Below the pieces are notes generated by a model that was not told the origin of the DNA, did not search any database, and was given only the letters and a program-made list of their open reading frames with translations. Made by a program: the position numbers and the translations under genes. Shown here one piece after another: positions 6,818-14,237 of a DNA stretch of 25,340 bases (positions are counted from its first letter, which is position 1; the number at the start of each line of letters is the position of its first letter). The stretch spans positions 1-25,340 of IMG/VR virus record IMGVR_UViG_3300035701_001393. One strand, given 5' to 3'. The stretch comes from a virus.

Positions 6818-7009
6818 ATGACTATAGAAGAAGCTATACAAGTATTAAAGGAACACAGCGAGGATGAAATAGAGGTCAGCGACAAAGAACTACTACATGC
6901 CTTATCACTAGGCCTTGAAGCCTTGAAACGGATAAAGTACTACCGTGAAGAACTGGAGAGGAATAAAACCCTCAAAGTTCATTTACTACCAGGAGAGACA
7001 GAGAAATAG
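6818..7009 (+). CDS. Hypothetical protein
   Basis: A 63-aa acidic helical protein. A good AAGGAGG ribosome binding site at 6805-6811 lies six bases before the ATG. Sequence such as TIEEAIQVLKEHSE and LSLGLEALKRI suggests a small helical bundle of the kind found in many phage accessory proteins. No function is assignable. Its TAG stop (7007-7009) lies inside MTase-end repeat copy E. Confidence 0.6.
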   Translation: MTIEEAIQVLKEHSEDEIEVSDKELLHALSLGLEALKRIKYYREELERNKTLKVHLLPGETEK

Positions 7010-7047
7010 CAGCCAAGAGATGTGAAATTATGGAGCTAAAGGTGTAA
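7006..7047 (+). repeat. MTase-end repeat, copy E
   Basis: Translates as IAAKRCEIMELKV followed by TAA (7045-7047), a clean C-terminus of a beta-type MTase with no gene attached. It sits just before the portal ribosome binding site (GGAGGTGA, 7051-7058), so the ancestral gene upstream of the portal was probably an MTase. Confidence 0.7.
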
Positions 7048-7062
7048 AATGGAGGTGATATT

Positions 7063-9522
7063 ATGGAACAAAAAGACCTAAACGAAACAGTAGGTTATCA
7101 AGAATTTCAGCAACTCTTACTCGAAGCCACCACCACGGTTGAGCGAGAGCTGGCTATTGAAGATAGAGGCTGGATAAATTTAACAGGCGGCGGTTATGAC
7201 CCGATTACGCCATCTCTAAGACCAGTCTATATCAAACAGTCCCGCCTATACCATGCTAGAGACCCCTTAGCGGCTCAGGCTATAAGAATCTGGACTGACT
7301 ATACCTTCGGCCCGGGCATGACCTGGGAAGTAGACGAAACAAACAAAAAGACTAAAGACATACTTGAAACCTTCTGGTATAGTAGAAGCAACACGCCGAT
7401 ATTAGGTTCCCGCGGCCAAAGGAAATGTTCGCAGAAGCTCTTAGTAGACGGCGAAGTATTCTTTGCTATCTTCTTAGGCCCGGAGTCTACTATCCGAACC
7501 ATCGACCCTCTCGAGATTACAGAGATAGTCACTGACCCTGAAGATTTAGAGAAGCCTATGTTCTACAGACGGTCATGGAGTGATGCTCAGAGTCGGCCAC
7601 ACATTGATTACTACCGGAGCATATTCAATATAAAGGGCGATCCTACCAAAAATGCTTTAGGCCAGACAATCTCAAAGACAAGCGAAGCCATCGTTTACCA
7701 TCTAGCTTACAACACGACCTCTCAAAGAGGCAATCCGCTATTACTTCCCGCCCTAGACTGGATTAAGCAGTACAGGCGCTTCCTTGCGGCTAGGGTAGGC
7801 ATGATGTTGGCCAGGTCACGTTTCGCCTGGAGAAAGCCAGTCAAAGGTGGCGCCGCCGCCGTAAGCACAGTCAAAGGCGCGCTGCAGGATAAGACCCCAG
7901 AGGCCGGTGCTGTTCTAGTGGAGAATGAGGCCGTGGGCATGGAGGCCATTCAGACACCCCAGGATGCCCGTAACGCCTATGATGACGCAAGGATGCTAAA
8001 ACTACAGGTCTGCGCTGCCGTAGGCATACCTGAGCAATATTTCGGCGATATCGCCTGTAGCTCTGAAGATACTGAAGTTTTGACAGAGAAAGGTTGGATG
8101 TTACATCAGGATTGGAAGGCTGTGAATAAGGTAGCCTCATATAATCCTGAAAAAAAAGAGATTGAGTATGTCGAACCTGTTATGCTTAGACAATATGAAT
8201 ATCAGGGGAATATGGTGCATTTTCAACATAACCAGATGGATATTTTGGTAACACCTAATCACCGGATGTGGGCAGCACGTAATGTACCCTATAAACCTAT
8301 TATTGAAGATGGTTTTAGAAAAGTTGATAGGAGTTGGCAGTTTATTGAGGCTCAGCATATTGTAGATAATCCTCGTGCTGCTGGTTGGAAGTTTGTTAAT
8401 ACCGCCAACTTATCAGAAAAGGAAAGTGAAATAAGCCAATCGCAAGCTAAATTCTTAGGCTATTGGTTGTCTGAAGGCTACACATTAAATGGTGGGAAAA
8501 AGAAAGTATTAGACAAACGAGATGGGCGGCAATATAACAGGATATTCTATCGGATAGCTATATCTCAAAAGCCAGGAATTGTACTTAATAAAATGAAATG
8601 CCTCTTGGGTAGGATGGGTTACAAATATCATAGCCAAACTAATCAAGCTGGTGTGATTTCGCTTACTATAGTCAATAAGGCTTTATGGACATGGTTAAGG
8701 ACTGAGTGTGGCACAAATAGCCATGATAAACGCATACCTCGTGAATATTTACAAGCTGATAAATCAGCAAGAAAAGCTCTTTTGTCTGCTTTACTTGAAG
8801 GTGATGGTGGTAATGCCAATGGACAAGGTAGTGGTGGTTTGAAATATAGTTCAGTGAGCAAGCAATTAGCCGATGGTGTCATGGAATTGGCTCTAGGACT
8901 TGGTTATGCTACATCTGTTTACGAAGAACATGGAACATATAATGGTCAGCCGTCATCAATATGGCGTGTCGCTATTCGTAGCCAGCGAAAAGGGTGTCAA
9001 GTGCTTTCTAAACATGTTAAACTCGAACCTTATGATGGCATGGTTTACTGCTTCGCTTTACCCAAAAACCATATTTACATTACGCGGCATAATGGCAAAG
9101 TGGCTATTCAAGGAAACACCGGTAACCTTGCCACTGCTAAGACGGTTGAACTGCCAATGCTAAAAATGTTTCAATCCTATCAGTCGGTGTGGGGCGATGC
9201 TTACCAGGATATCTTTGACTTGGTACTCGAATACAACAAAGTCCCTGAAGATAACTGGTATGTGGACAAAGACTTCCCAGCGATAGCACCGGAGGATGTG
9301 TTCGCCGCAGCTCAGGCAATAGTACAGATGGTTATGGCCTTCCCTGAGTTCGCATCGGCGCCAGAAGTTAGACAGCAAGCCTTAGTAACTCTAGGAATCA
9401 ACGACCCCGCCCAGGTCTTAGATGCGCTGGCAAAAGAGGCCAAGTTAGACCCGACAATATCTCTGAGAAAAGCATTGGTAGAATTTAGGAGATTCCTTGA
9501 AGCAAAAAAGCCAACTCAATAG
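7063..9522 (+). CDS. Portal protein with intein
   Basis: An 819-aa precursor. Residues 1-331 and 686-819 together make a portal of 465 aa, the usual size for a dodecameric portal ring at the capsid vertex through which DNA is packaged. N-terminal YHARDPLAAQAIRIWTDYTFGPG and the joined YFGDIA/TGNLATAKTVELPMLKMF stretch are typical of SPP1/HK97-like portals. Residues 332-685 are an intein, described separately. The start has a strong GGAGGTGA ribosome binding site six bases upstream. It lies downstream of the terminase as expected, but separated from it by about 3.6 kb of MTase-related genes. Without splicing, the conserved TGNLATA region would be split and the protein presumably non-functional. 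Confidence 0.93.
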   Translation: MEQKDLNETVGYQEFQQLLLEATTTVERELAIEDRGWINLTGGGYDPITPSLRPVYIKQSRLYHARDPLAAQAIRIWTDYTFGPGMTWEVDETNKKTKDILETFWYSRSNTPILGSRGQRKCSQKLLVDGEVFFAIFLGPESTIRTIDPLEITEIVTDPEDLEKPMFYRRSWSDAQSRPHIDYYRSIFNIKGDPTKNALGQTISKTSEAIVYHLAYNTTSQRGNPLLLPALDWIKQYRRFLAARVGMMLARSRFAWRKPVKGGAAAVSTVKGALQDKTPEAGAVLVENEAVGMEAIQTPQDARNAYDDARMLKLQVCAAVGIPEQYFGDIACSSEDTEVLTEKGWMLHQDWKAVNKVASYNPEKKEIEYVEPVMLRQYEYQGNMVHFQHNQMDILVTPNHRMWAARNVPYKPIIEDGFRKVDRSWQFIEAQHIVDNPRAAGWKFVNTANLSEKESEISQSQAKFLGYWLSEGYTLNGGKKKVLDKRDGRQYNRIFYRIAISQKPGIVLNKMKCLLGRMGYKYHSQTNQAGVISLTIVNKALWTWLRTECGTNSHDKRIPREYLQADKSARKALLSALLEGDGGNANGQGSGGLKYSSVSKQLADGVMELALGLGYATSVYEEHGTYNGQPSSIWRVAIRSQRKGCQVLSKHVKLEPYDGMVYCFALPKNHIYITRHNGKVAIQGNTGNLATAKTVELPMLKMFQSYQSVWGDAYQDIFDLVLEYNKVPEDNWYVDKDFPAIAPEDVFAAAQAIVQMVMAFPEFASAPEVRQQALVTLGINDPAQVLDALAKEAKLDPTISLRKALVEFRRFLEAKKPTQ
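8056..9117 (+). mobile_element. LAGLIDADG intein in the portal gene
   Basis: A 354-aa intein (residues 332-685 of the precursor). Block A begins at Cys332 (CSSEDTEVLTEKGW). Block B has TPNH at 397-400. The homing endonuclease shows LGYWLSEGY (465-473) and LLEGDGG (577-583), the two LAGLIDADG helices with acidic Glu471 and Asp581. Blocks F and G are VYCFALPKNHIYITRHNGK and AIQGN. The first extein residue after Asn685 is Thr686. The penultimate residue is Gly684, where most inteins have His. Excision joins GDIA to TGNLATA, restoring a normal portal sequence. The DNA looks more AT-rich than the flanking extein. Confidence 0.93.
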
Positions 9523-9679
9523 AGTCGTCTGTTCAGACTGTAGCCGAATCGAAACCCTGGTAACTGTCAAGGGAAGAAAACACTGGTGTCCGAAATTACA
9601 CAAGTGGATTGGCAAAAGACATTATGATAGGCCGAGACAATGTTGTTTCCATGTTAGACCTAGCGAGATAAAATGCTAA
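9497..9679 (+). CDS. Small zinc-knuckle hypothetical protein
   Basis: A 60-aa basic protein starting with TTG and overlapping the portal 3' end by 26 bases. It has an N-terminal CSDC knuckle (Cys12, Cys15) and later Cys31 and CC near residue 49, with intervening His and Arg residues. This resembles small treble-clef zinc proteins found beside phage structural genes. The family and role are not recognised. The start is uncertain because no later ATG exists before the cysteines. Confidence 0.5.
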   Translation: MKQKSQLNRVVCSDCSRIETLVTVKGRKHWCPKLHKWIGKRHYDRPRQCCFHVRPSEIKC

Positions 9680-10002
9680 CAGGTGAAGCTAAGAAAATCT
9701 ACCAGCGTGAGTATATGAGAAAGAGGCGAGTTGTTAAGCCGTTAGACCCTTTAGTTGTGTTAGACCAGACCTTAGAACAGTTGCATGATTACTCTTGCCG
9801 GCTAGAAAAGGTTAATGATACAATAAGCGAGGTAGCAGAGACTATGAAAAAGAAACGCAAAGTTATTGAACCTGCGGACGAACCTAAAAAGGAAACGACC
9901 CTGATATTGGAAACCAAAATCTGTCCCGCCTGTGGCGGCAAGGGATACCGAGAGTTTGAGGCTGGCTTGATTAGACTGCCATGTAGGGAGTGTCAGAAAT
10001 GA
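9673..10002 (+). CDS. Hypothetical protein with C-terminal DnaJ-type zinc motif
   Basis: A 109-aa protein. The N-terminus (IYQREYMRKRR) is basic, the centre is helical (TLEQLHDY...KVNDTISEVAETMKKK) and the C-terminus carries CPACGGKGY...CRECQK. The CxxCxGxG form is a DnaJ-type zinc-binding knuckle, with the last CxxC as its partner. Function is unknown. A lone DnaJ-type zinc motif does not make it a J-protein, since no HPD domain is present. It overlaps the next gene by ATGA and belongs to a set of small genes between portal and MuF. Confidence 0.6.
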   Translation: MLTGEAKKIYQREYMRKRRVVKPLDPLVVLDQTLEQLHDYSCRLEKVNDTISEVAETMKKKRKVIEPADEPKKETTLILETKICPACGGKGYREFEAGLIRLPCRECQK

Positions 10003-10211
10003 GCGAATGGCAAAAGTGTCCTGTCTGTAATGGTGCTGGGAAAGTAACATCAGGTTTTTATAACCGAGGTGGTGATTGGCCCTTCTGGGTTTCCAGTGAT
10101 GGCAATCCTGAAATGTGCCGATGTTGTCAAGGCAAGGGAATCATTTTGAAGCCTATTGAATCACCGGAAGTAACAGTTACATACTTCACAGTCCCTATAA
10201 GCACTGGTTAA
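9999..10211 (+). CDS. Small DnaJ-type zinc-motif protein
   Basis: A 70-aa protein with CPVCNGAGKV near the N-terminus and CRCCQGKGI about 35 residues later, two CxxCxGxG knuckles that together could bind one zinc ion. It follows directly on another gene ending in the same type of motif. An in-frame GTG at 9990 is possible. The ATG at 9999 is preferred because AGGGAG (9985-9990) is eight bases upstream and the ATG overlaps the previous stop as ATGA. The role is unknown. Confidence 0.6.
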   Translation: MSEWQKCPVCNGAGKVTSGFYNRGGDWPFWVSSDGNPEMCRCCQGKGIILKPIESPEVTVTYFTVPISTG

Positions 10212-10217
10212 AAAGCA

Positions 10218-10400
10218 ATGAAAGAACTCGATGACATTATAGACCTGTTAGAAGCGCAGATTCCGGCTAATCCGGCAGCGCCACAGAACATAAAGCTGGC
10301 CAATGAGCTAGAGCGAGACCTCAAAAAGTACTTCGGTAATCTGGAGAGCATGATGCCTGATTTAGAGGGAATCTATTATAAGTATGTGGAGCAGGGATAA
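10218..10400 (+). CDS. Small helical hypothetical protein
   Basis: A 60-aa acidic, mainly helical protein (LDDIIDLLEAQI, then NIKLANELERDLKKYFGNLESM). No cysteines or membrane segment are seen. The ribosome binding site is weak. The stop TAA overlaps the following ATG by one base (TAATG), suggesting coupling with the 54-aa gene. The family is not recognised. Confidence 0.55.
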   Translation: MKELDDIIDLLEAQIPANPAAPQNIKLANELERDLKKYFGNLESMMPDLEGIYYKYVEQG

Positions 10401-10564
10401 TGCAATTCAAACAGGTTTGGCAAAATGGTGAACTTTTTATCATAATACCTGATGAACTTGTTTCTAGATTGGCAACATTGCTAGGGATAGAAGGTAAGCA
10501 TTATTTTTTCTATAATAGGTCATCTAAAGAATGGGCGAATTTTATTTTGAATCATAGGAATTGA
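10400..10564 (+). CDS. Small hypothetical protein
   Basis: A 54-aa reading frame filling the gap before the MuF gene. It begins in a TAATG overlap with the upstream gene, with CAGGGA just before. The translation starts MQFKQVWQNGELFIIIP and ends in WANFILNHRN. It contains hydrophobic strands and a VSRLATLLGI helix. The DNA here is AT-rich. Start overlap, spacing and close packing support a real gene, but the family is unknown. Confidence 0.5.
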   Translation: MQFKQVWQNGELFIIIPDELVSRLATLLGIEGKHYFFYNRSSKEWANFILNHRN

Positions 10565-10566
10565 AT

Positions 10567-11163
10567 ATGCCAGACCTAAACTCAGACCTTGATGATGCCC
10601 TAGAGCCTATAATAAGATTCTTACAATCTGCTCTAAGGACTACCATCGAAGGCCACTTAGTCCGTGCCTATATTCAAGGTGACAAAGAACTGATTTACTG
10701 GGGCATAACAAAGGGCGGCATCCCGATAGCCTATGAGGGACCGCCCTCTGAGCAGGCTATAAAGTGGGCTAGGGATTACTGTGCCAAAATGGTGACTAAG
10801 ATGGATGATGAGACCAAAACCAGACTGGCAAAAGCGGTAGCCGAGGCGATAGAGAATAAGCGCGGCGTCCCCGGGCTGGCTAAGAATATACGAGAAGAGT
10901 TTGCCGACATGACCCGCTACCGCTCACAGATGATAGCACGGACTGAGACAGCCAAAGCCCTGAGTGAAGGCTCTCAACAAAGAATGAAAGATATGGGCAT
11001 TGAGTATAAAGAGTGGGTCAGAACTAGCGGCTATGATTGCGATGTGTGCGAGGATAACGAAAACGCCGGCATAATTCCAATAGATGATGCCTTCCCCAGC
11101 GGAGATATGACTCCTCCTTCACATCCTAACTGTATGTGTGTGGTATCGCCAGCGAGGAAATAA
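10567..11163 (+). CDS. Phage head morphogenesis protein, SPP1 gp7/MuF-like
   Basis: A 198-aa minor head protein. The C-terminal half has the family signature: RSQMIARTETAKALSEG (~120-136), then EWVRTSGYDCDVCEDNENAG and a final PPSHPNCMCVVSP, with cysteines and histidine probably binding zinc. These proteins sit near the portal inside the prohead and can be ejected with the DNA. Family members follow the portal, as here, although five small genes intervene. The ATG at 10567 is chosen because AGGA (10556-10559) is seven bases upstream. A TTG two codons earlier is the alternative. It is shorter than many MuF proteins because the N-terminal region is reduced. Confidence 0.85.
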   Translation: MPDLNSDLDDALEPIIRFLQSALRTTIEGHLVRAYIQGDKELIYWGITKGGIPIAYEGPPSEQAIKWARDYCAKMVTKMDDETKTRLAKAVAEAIENKRGVPGLAKNIREEFADMTRYRSQMIARTETAKALSEGSQQRMKDMGIEYKEWVRTSGYDCDVCEDNENAGIIPIDDAFPSGDMTPPSHPNCMCVVSPARK

Positions 11164-11333
11164 TGGAGAAGCTTGACATCATAGACCCCAAGAGAGTAGA
11201 ATTGCAGGGATACATTGAGAAGATTCCCTGGAAGAAATTTATTAACTATGGGTCAGTCAAAATTATGATTCAAAATGGCAAAGCGGTATTGATTACTTTG
11301 GAAGAAACTGTTAAAATGTTAGATAGAGCGTAA
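11163..11333 (+). CDS. Small hypothetical protein
   Basis: A 56-aa basic protein with alternating strands and helices (RVELQGYIEKIPWKKFINYG, KIMIQNGKAVLITLEETVKML). It starts in a TAATG overlap with the MuF gene, with GAGGAA five bases before. A GTG at 11136 would extend it by nine residues into MuF, without better support. The family is not recognised. It is the last gene before a strong terminator. Confidence 0.55.
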   Translation: MEKLDIIDPKRVELQGYIEKIPWKKFINYGSVKIMIQNGKAVLITLEETVKMLDRA

Positions 11334-11357
11334 AAGCTCGGTAAAAAAGCTGAATGG

Positions 11358-11392
11358 AACAACCATAGGCGAAAGTCTGTGGTTGTTTTTTT
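11358..11392 (+). terminator. Rho-independent terminator abutting the next start codon
   Basis: AACAACCATAGGC (11358-11370), loop GAAA (11371-11374) and GTCTGTGGTTGTT (11375-11387) form a 13-bp stem with two G-U pairs and a GNRA tetraloop closed by C-G. A run of seven T follows (11386-11392, the first two within the stem). The ATG of the protease/scaffold gene starts at the very next base, 11393. No ribosome binding site fits between, so the element may act as an attenuator as well as a terminator. Confidence 0.8.
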
Positions 11393-13135
11393 ATGCCTTA
11401 TACGACAGCTAACCCACCAAGCGCAGTCAAGGGACTTCCCTCCCATGCTATTGAGATATATGTGGCTGCCTTCAATTCCGCTTTAGAGCAGTACAAAGAT
11501 GAAGGCAAGGCCGCCGCGACTGCATGGGCGGCAGTCAAAACCAAATATAAGAAAAATGAACAGGGCGACTGGGTCGCGAAGGAGGCAAGTGTGATTGATG
11601 AATTGAAATCAAAGCACTCTGAGATAATTCAAGAGCTAGGCCGGCGCAATGCTAGTGCTGATGCTGGGCGCATCAAAAAGATAATGGAACTCTGCCAAGA
11701 ACTTCTGTCCAGCGAGCCGACTGAAGAGAAAACTACTGAAGCTCTGAAGGAATCCGACTCTGTTCTAGCCTGGTTAAGAGAACAGCCGATTGTCAAAACC
11801 GAAGATAGTGTTCAATTCCCTGCGGCCGCTTATGCTTATGTGCCCGATTCTCAAAACCCCTCTACTTGGAGATTGAGACTATGGGAATCTGTAAAGTCCA
11901 CCAAGAAACAGTTGGACAGAGCATCGGCCTATTTGAGCCCAGGCGGATTTGCAGGTGAGCGGATAAATCTTACTTCTATTGCCTTATCAGAAACCAAGCG
12001 CAGAATCCGCTCTGAATATAGAAAACTCGGTATTGAAGAAGATATGCCCCGATGGGTAAAGGAGGCTGAATTGAGAACTTATCTCCGTGAATCAATAGAA
12101 ATTCCAATCGAGGAAGTTAATAGAGAGAATCTATCTAAAGGTGTTCTTCCTGTTAGATTCCTGCGTCCAGGATTTAATGAAGGCAAGACTCGATATTATA
12201 CCGAGGCTGCACTTGCTGATGCCTGTACTGTCCTTGATGGTATGCAAATGTTTGCAAATCATCAGACAGAGGCAGAGGCTAGAGAACGCCCCGAAGGTGA
12301 TATACGAGATTGGGTTGCTGTTCTTGAGACAAAAGGAGTTTCCCAGAAAGGTAATGCCATAGGTGCATCTCTTATACATGCTCCCTGGTTCAAAGAAATG
12401 GTGAATGGTCTTTATGAGCAGGGGACTCTAAACAAATTGGGCGTATCGATAAATGCTATTGGTAAAGGTGTCAAAGGTACTATTGATGGGGTCGAAACAC
12501 TGGTTATAGAAGCAATAACTGGTGGACGTTCAGTAGACTTTGTAACTTTGCCTGGAGCAGGTGGAGTTGCTGGATTGAGAGAAGCAATTCAATTAACTGA
12601 AGCTGACAATAAGTTAGCAGAGATAGATGTGGACTTAATTAGTTTAGCAACTCTCAGAGAACATCGACCTGACTTAGTGAAGGAAATCGAGACTTTAACT
12701 AAAAATACCTTATTGAAGGAGGTCAAAAAGACTATGGAACTTGAAGAGGAAAACAAAACTCTGAAAGAAGCAAATGCAACCTTAACCACAGAGAATGAAA
12801 CTCTCAAAACAGAAAAAGAGACCGCTGAGAAGGCGAAACTTTTAGCTGAAACCAAAGCCACTGTTGAGGCGGCTGTTGGCAAGGCGGAATTGCCCGAACC
12901 AGCAAAGGCTCGCATTCTGGAGAGGTTCAAGGATGCTGAGAAGGCCGATGGGCTTGAAGAGGCAATAACAGCCGAGCAAACCTACATAGCCGCCATAAGC
13001 GAGGCGGGAAGAGTCAAAGGTCTGGGTGGGGGCAGTCCTGAAGATGATGGCGATAAAGCTCTAGCCAAAGCTCTCAGGGAAGCAAACCCGACCTGGACAG
13101 AGAAACAAGTCGAAATCGCCGTTAGAGGGCGATAA
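11393..13135 (+). CDS. ChaB-like/prohead protease/scaffold fusion
   Basis: A 580-aa head maturation protein. Residues 1-61 are ChaB-like (LPSHAIEIYVAAFNSAL...TAWAAVKTKYKKNEQGDWV). Residues ~115-220 hold a segment beginning FPAAAYAYVPDSQNPSTW, seen in other phage proteins. Residues ~245-400 are the capsid protease: MFANHQ with His290, LGVSINAIG with Ser352 and SVDFVTLPGAGG (380-391), probably containing the catalytic His and Ser. Residues ~448-580 are a charged coiled coil rich in Glu, Lys and Thr, typical of scaffold. The scaffold would guide capsid assembly and be digested by the protease. The start lacks a ribosome binding site and directly follows the terminator. An in-frame TAG upstream leaves no earlier start. 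Confidence 0.85.
   Translation: MPYTTANPPSAVKGLPSHAIEIYVAAFNSALEQYKDEGKAAATAWAAVKTKYKKNEQGDWVAKEASVIDELKSKHSEIIQELGRRNASADAGRIKKIMELCQELLSSEPTEEKTTEALKESDSVLAWLREQPIVKTEDSVQFPAAAYAYVPDSQNPSTWRLRLWESVKSTKKQLDRASAYLSPGGFAGERINLTSIALSETKRRIRSEYRKLGIEEDMPRWVKEAELRTYLRESIEIPIEEVNRENLSKGVLPVRFLRPGFNEGKTRYYTEAALADACTVLDGMQMFANHQTEAEARERPEGDIRDWVAVLETKGVSQKGNAIGASLIHAPWFKEMVNGLYEQGTLNKLGVSINAIGKGVKGTIDGVETLVIEAITGGRSVDFVTLPGAGGVAGLREAIQLTEADNKLAEIDVDLISLATLREHRPDLVKEIETLTKNTLLKEVKKTMELEEENKTLKEANATLTTENETLKTEKETAEKAKLLAETKATVEAAVGKAELPEPAKARILERFKDAEKADGLEEAITAEQTYIAAISEAGRVKGLGGGSPEDDGDKALAKALREANPTWTEKQVEIAVRGR
12716..12736 (+). promoter_or_regulatory. Internal ribosome binding site and start for free scaffold
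   Basis: A perfect AAGGAGG (12716-12722) lies 11 bases before an ATG (12734-12736) that is in frame with the protease/scaffold gene (Met448). It is placed exactly where the protease domain gives way to the coiled-coil scaffold. Initiation here would give a 133-aa free scaffold, as in phage lambda C/Nu3. The spacing is slightly long. Confidence 0.5.
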
Positions 13136-13157
13136 TTAAAGAAGGAGGTACAAAAAT

Positions 13158-14228
13158 ATGTGTCCAGCTATATATTATGCAACTGGTAAAACTGCTGGAG
13201 ATCAAGGCTCCAGCGACTTAGAAGGCAGACATATCCAAATTGAAGAAAGTCTGCTAATCCATCCTTATCATTCCGATGGTTTGGTTGATAAGGGAGACCC
13301 AGTAATTGTTGGAAACCCCGCATTAGGTTCTTGTGCTGTTGGTGTCGCATTTACGAGTGCGGTAGCCGCAACCGATTCCATCACCATAGACACTGAGGGG
13401 ATTTGGTTCCTGAATGTCCTGGGCAAAGAATCAGACGGCACTATCGATGGGCACGCTCATGCCCTAGCTTTGGGCGACCCTGTCTATATCGCAAGAGAGG
13501 CTGCAACTTCGGGAGCACCCTATATTCTCTCAGGCGAAGACGACCCAGCGGATTTCTTGCCGTTTGGTTATGTCCTGGGTGATGTTACCAGTAGCCTAAC
13601 TGTCCCGACCCTTGTGGCAGTCAAGGTTCACTGGAATCCGAACTATCTGGAGAGCATCAATGTTGGTAGCCTTAGTCTTAATACGCAGACTCAGGTTCAA
13701 ACCGTTGATAACCTTGAACTCGATATAGCAACCTTGAGGGCTGGTGGCGAAACCCAAGAGTCCTGGGGACTAGAGTATGCCTGGATGAAGTGCTTTATCG
13801 GCCTTGCCAATGCACTACATGCCGATGAAGACATGTGTGGTATCTACATCCGGCTTGAGGATGACACGGCTTCGACAGGTGGCGACCTTTTTGCTGGGCG
13901 ATTCCAGACTCACGTAAGTCATGCCAGCACTCATACTCGGATTTATGGACTGTATGTGGCCATTTCCAACGAAGTCTCTACCGTCATCTCAGAATCGTTT
14001 GGAATTGCGATTGCTATGGGCGGCGCAGGTTGCGCTCCAGCAATACAATCGGCAATTCAGATAATGGGCGATGGCACTCTGGGTGGAGTCCAGAGTTGGT
14101 TCCAGACAGAGATTGGCAGAGGTGCTGGTCTCAAAGCTAACGTTGCCGCAGTTGGCAATACAGTATTTGAAATCCCAATCAATGTAAATGGGACAAAATA
14201 TTGTATTCCAGTAATCGCTTGGGCATAA
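13158..14228 (+). CDS. Capsid decoration-like protein (DUF2190-like N-terminus)
   Basis: A 356-aa structural protein with a strong AAGGAGG ribosome binding site. The N-terminal half (~40-160) has the alternating small-residue beta pattern VDKGDPVIVGNPALGSCAVGV, ITIDTEGIWFLNV and ALALGDPVYI, like DUF2190-type capsid-stabilising proteins. The C-terminal half (~190-356) is a different beta-rich domain with repeated RIYGLYVAI/ESFGIAIAMGG-type strands and a final VNGTKYCIPVIAW, resembling domains in phage fibre or surface proteins. Position between protease and major capsid gene supports a head role. It is longer than simple decoration proteins (about 110-150 aa), so the C-terminal domain may be displayed on the capsid. 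No enzymatic motif is seen. Confidence 0.65.
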   Translation: MCPAIYYATGKTAGDQGSSDLEGRHIQIEESLLIHPYHSDGLVDKGDPVIVGNPALGSCAVGVAFTSAVAATDSITIDTEGIWFLNVLGKESDGTIDGHAHALALGDPVYIAREAATSGAPYILSGEDDPADFLPFGYVLGDVTSSLTVPTLVAVKVHWNPNYLESINVGSLSLNTQTQVQTVDNLELDIATLRAGGETQESWGLEYAWMKCFIGLANALHADEDMCGIYIRLEDDTASTGGDLFAGRFQTHVSHASTHTRIYGLYVAISNEVSTVISESFGIAIAMGGAGCAPAIQSAIQIMGDGTLGGVQSWFQTEIGRGAGLKANVAAVGNTVFEIPINVNGTKYCIPVIAWA

Positions 14229-14237
14229 GGAGTTGAA

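Noticed and set aside
9673-10211. J-domain co-chaperone
   Set aside because: Only the zinc knuckle motif is present. There is no HPD-containing J domain.
11289-11317. Stand-alone promoter TTGATT-17-TAAAAT
   Set aside because: The -35 box matches only four of six and the element lies within a small gene. It is mentioned as part of the attenuator idea but is too weak to list as a feature.
12589-12930. Open frame on the - strand opposite the scaffold region
   Set aside because: It is low-complexity Ser/Val/Phe sequence, the complement of Glu/Lys-rich coiled-coil codons. It has no ribosome binding site.
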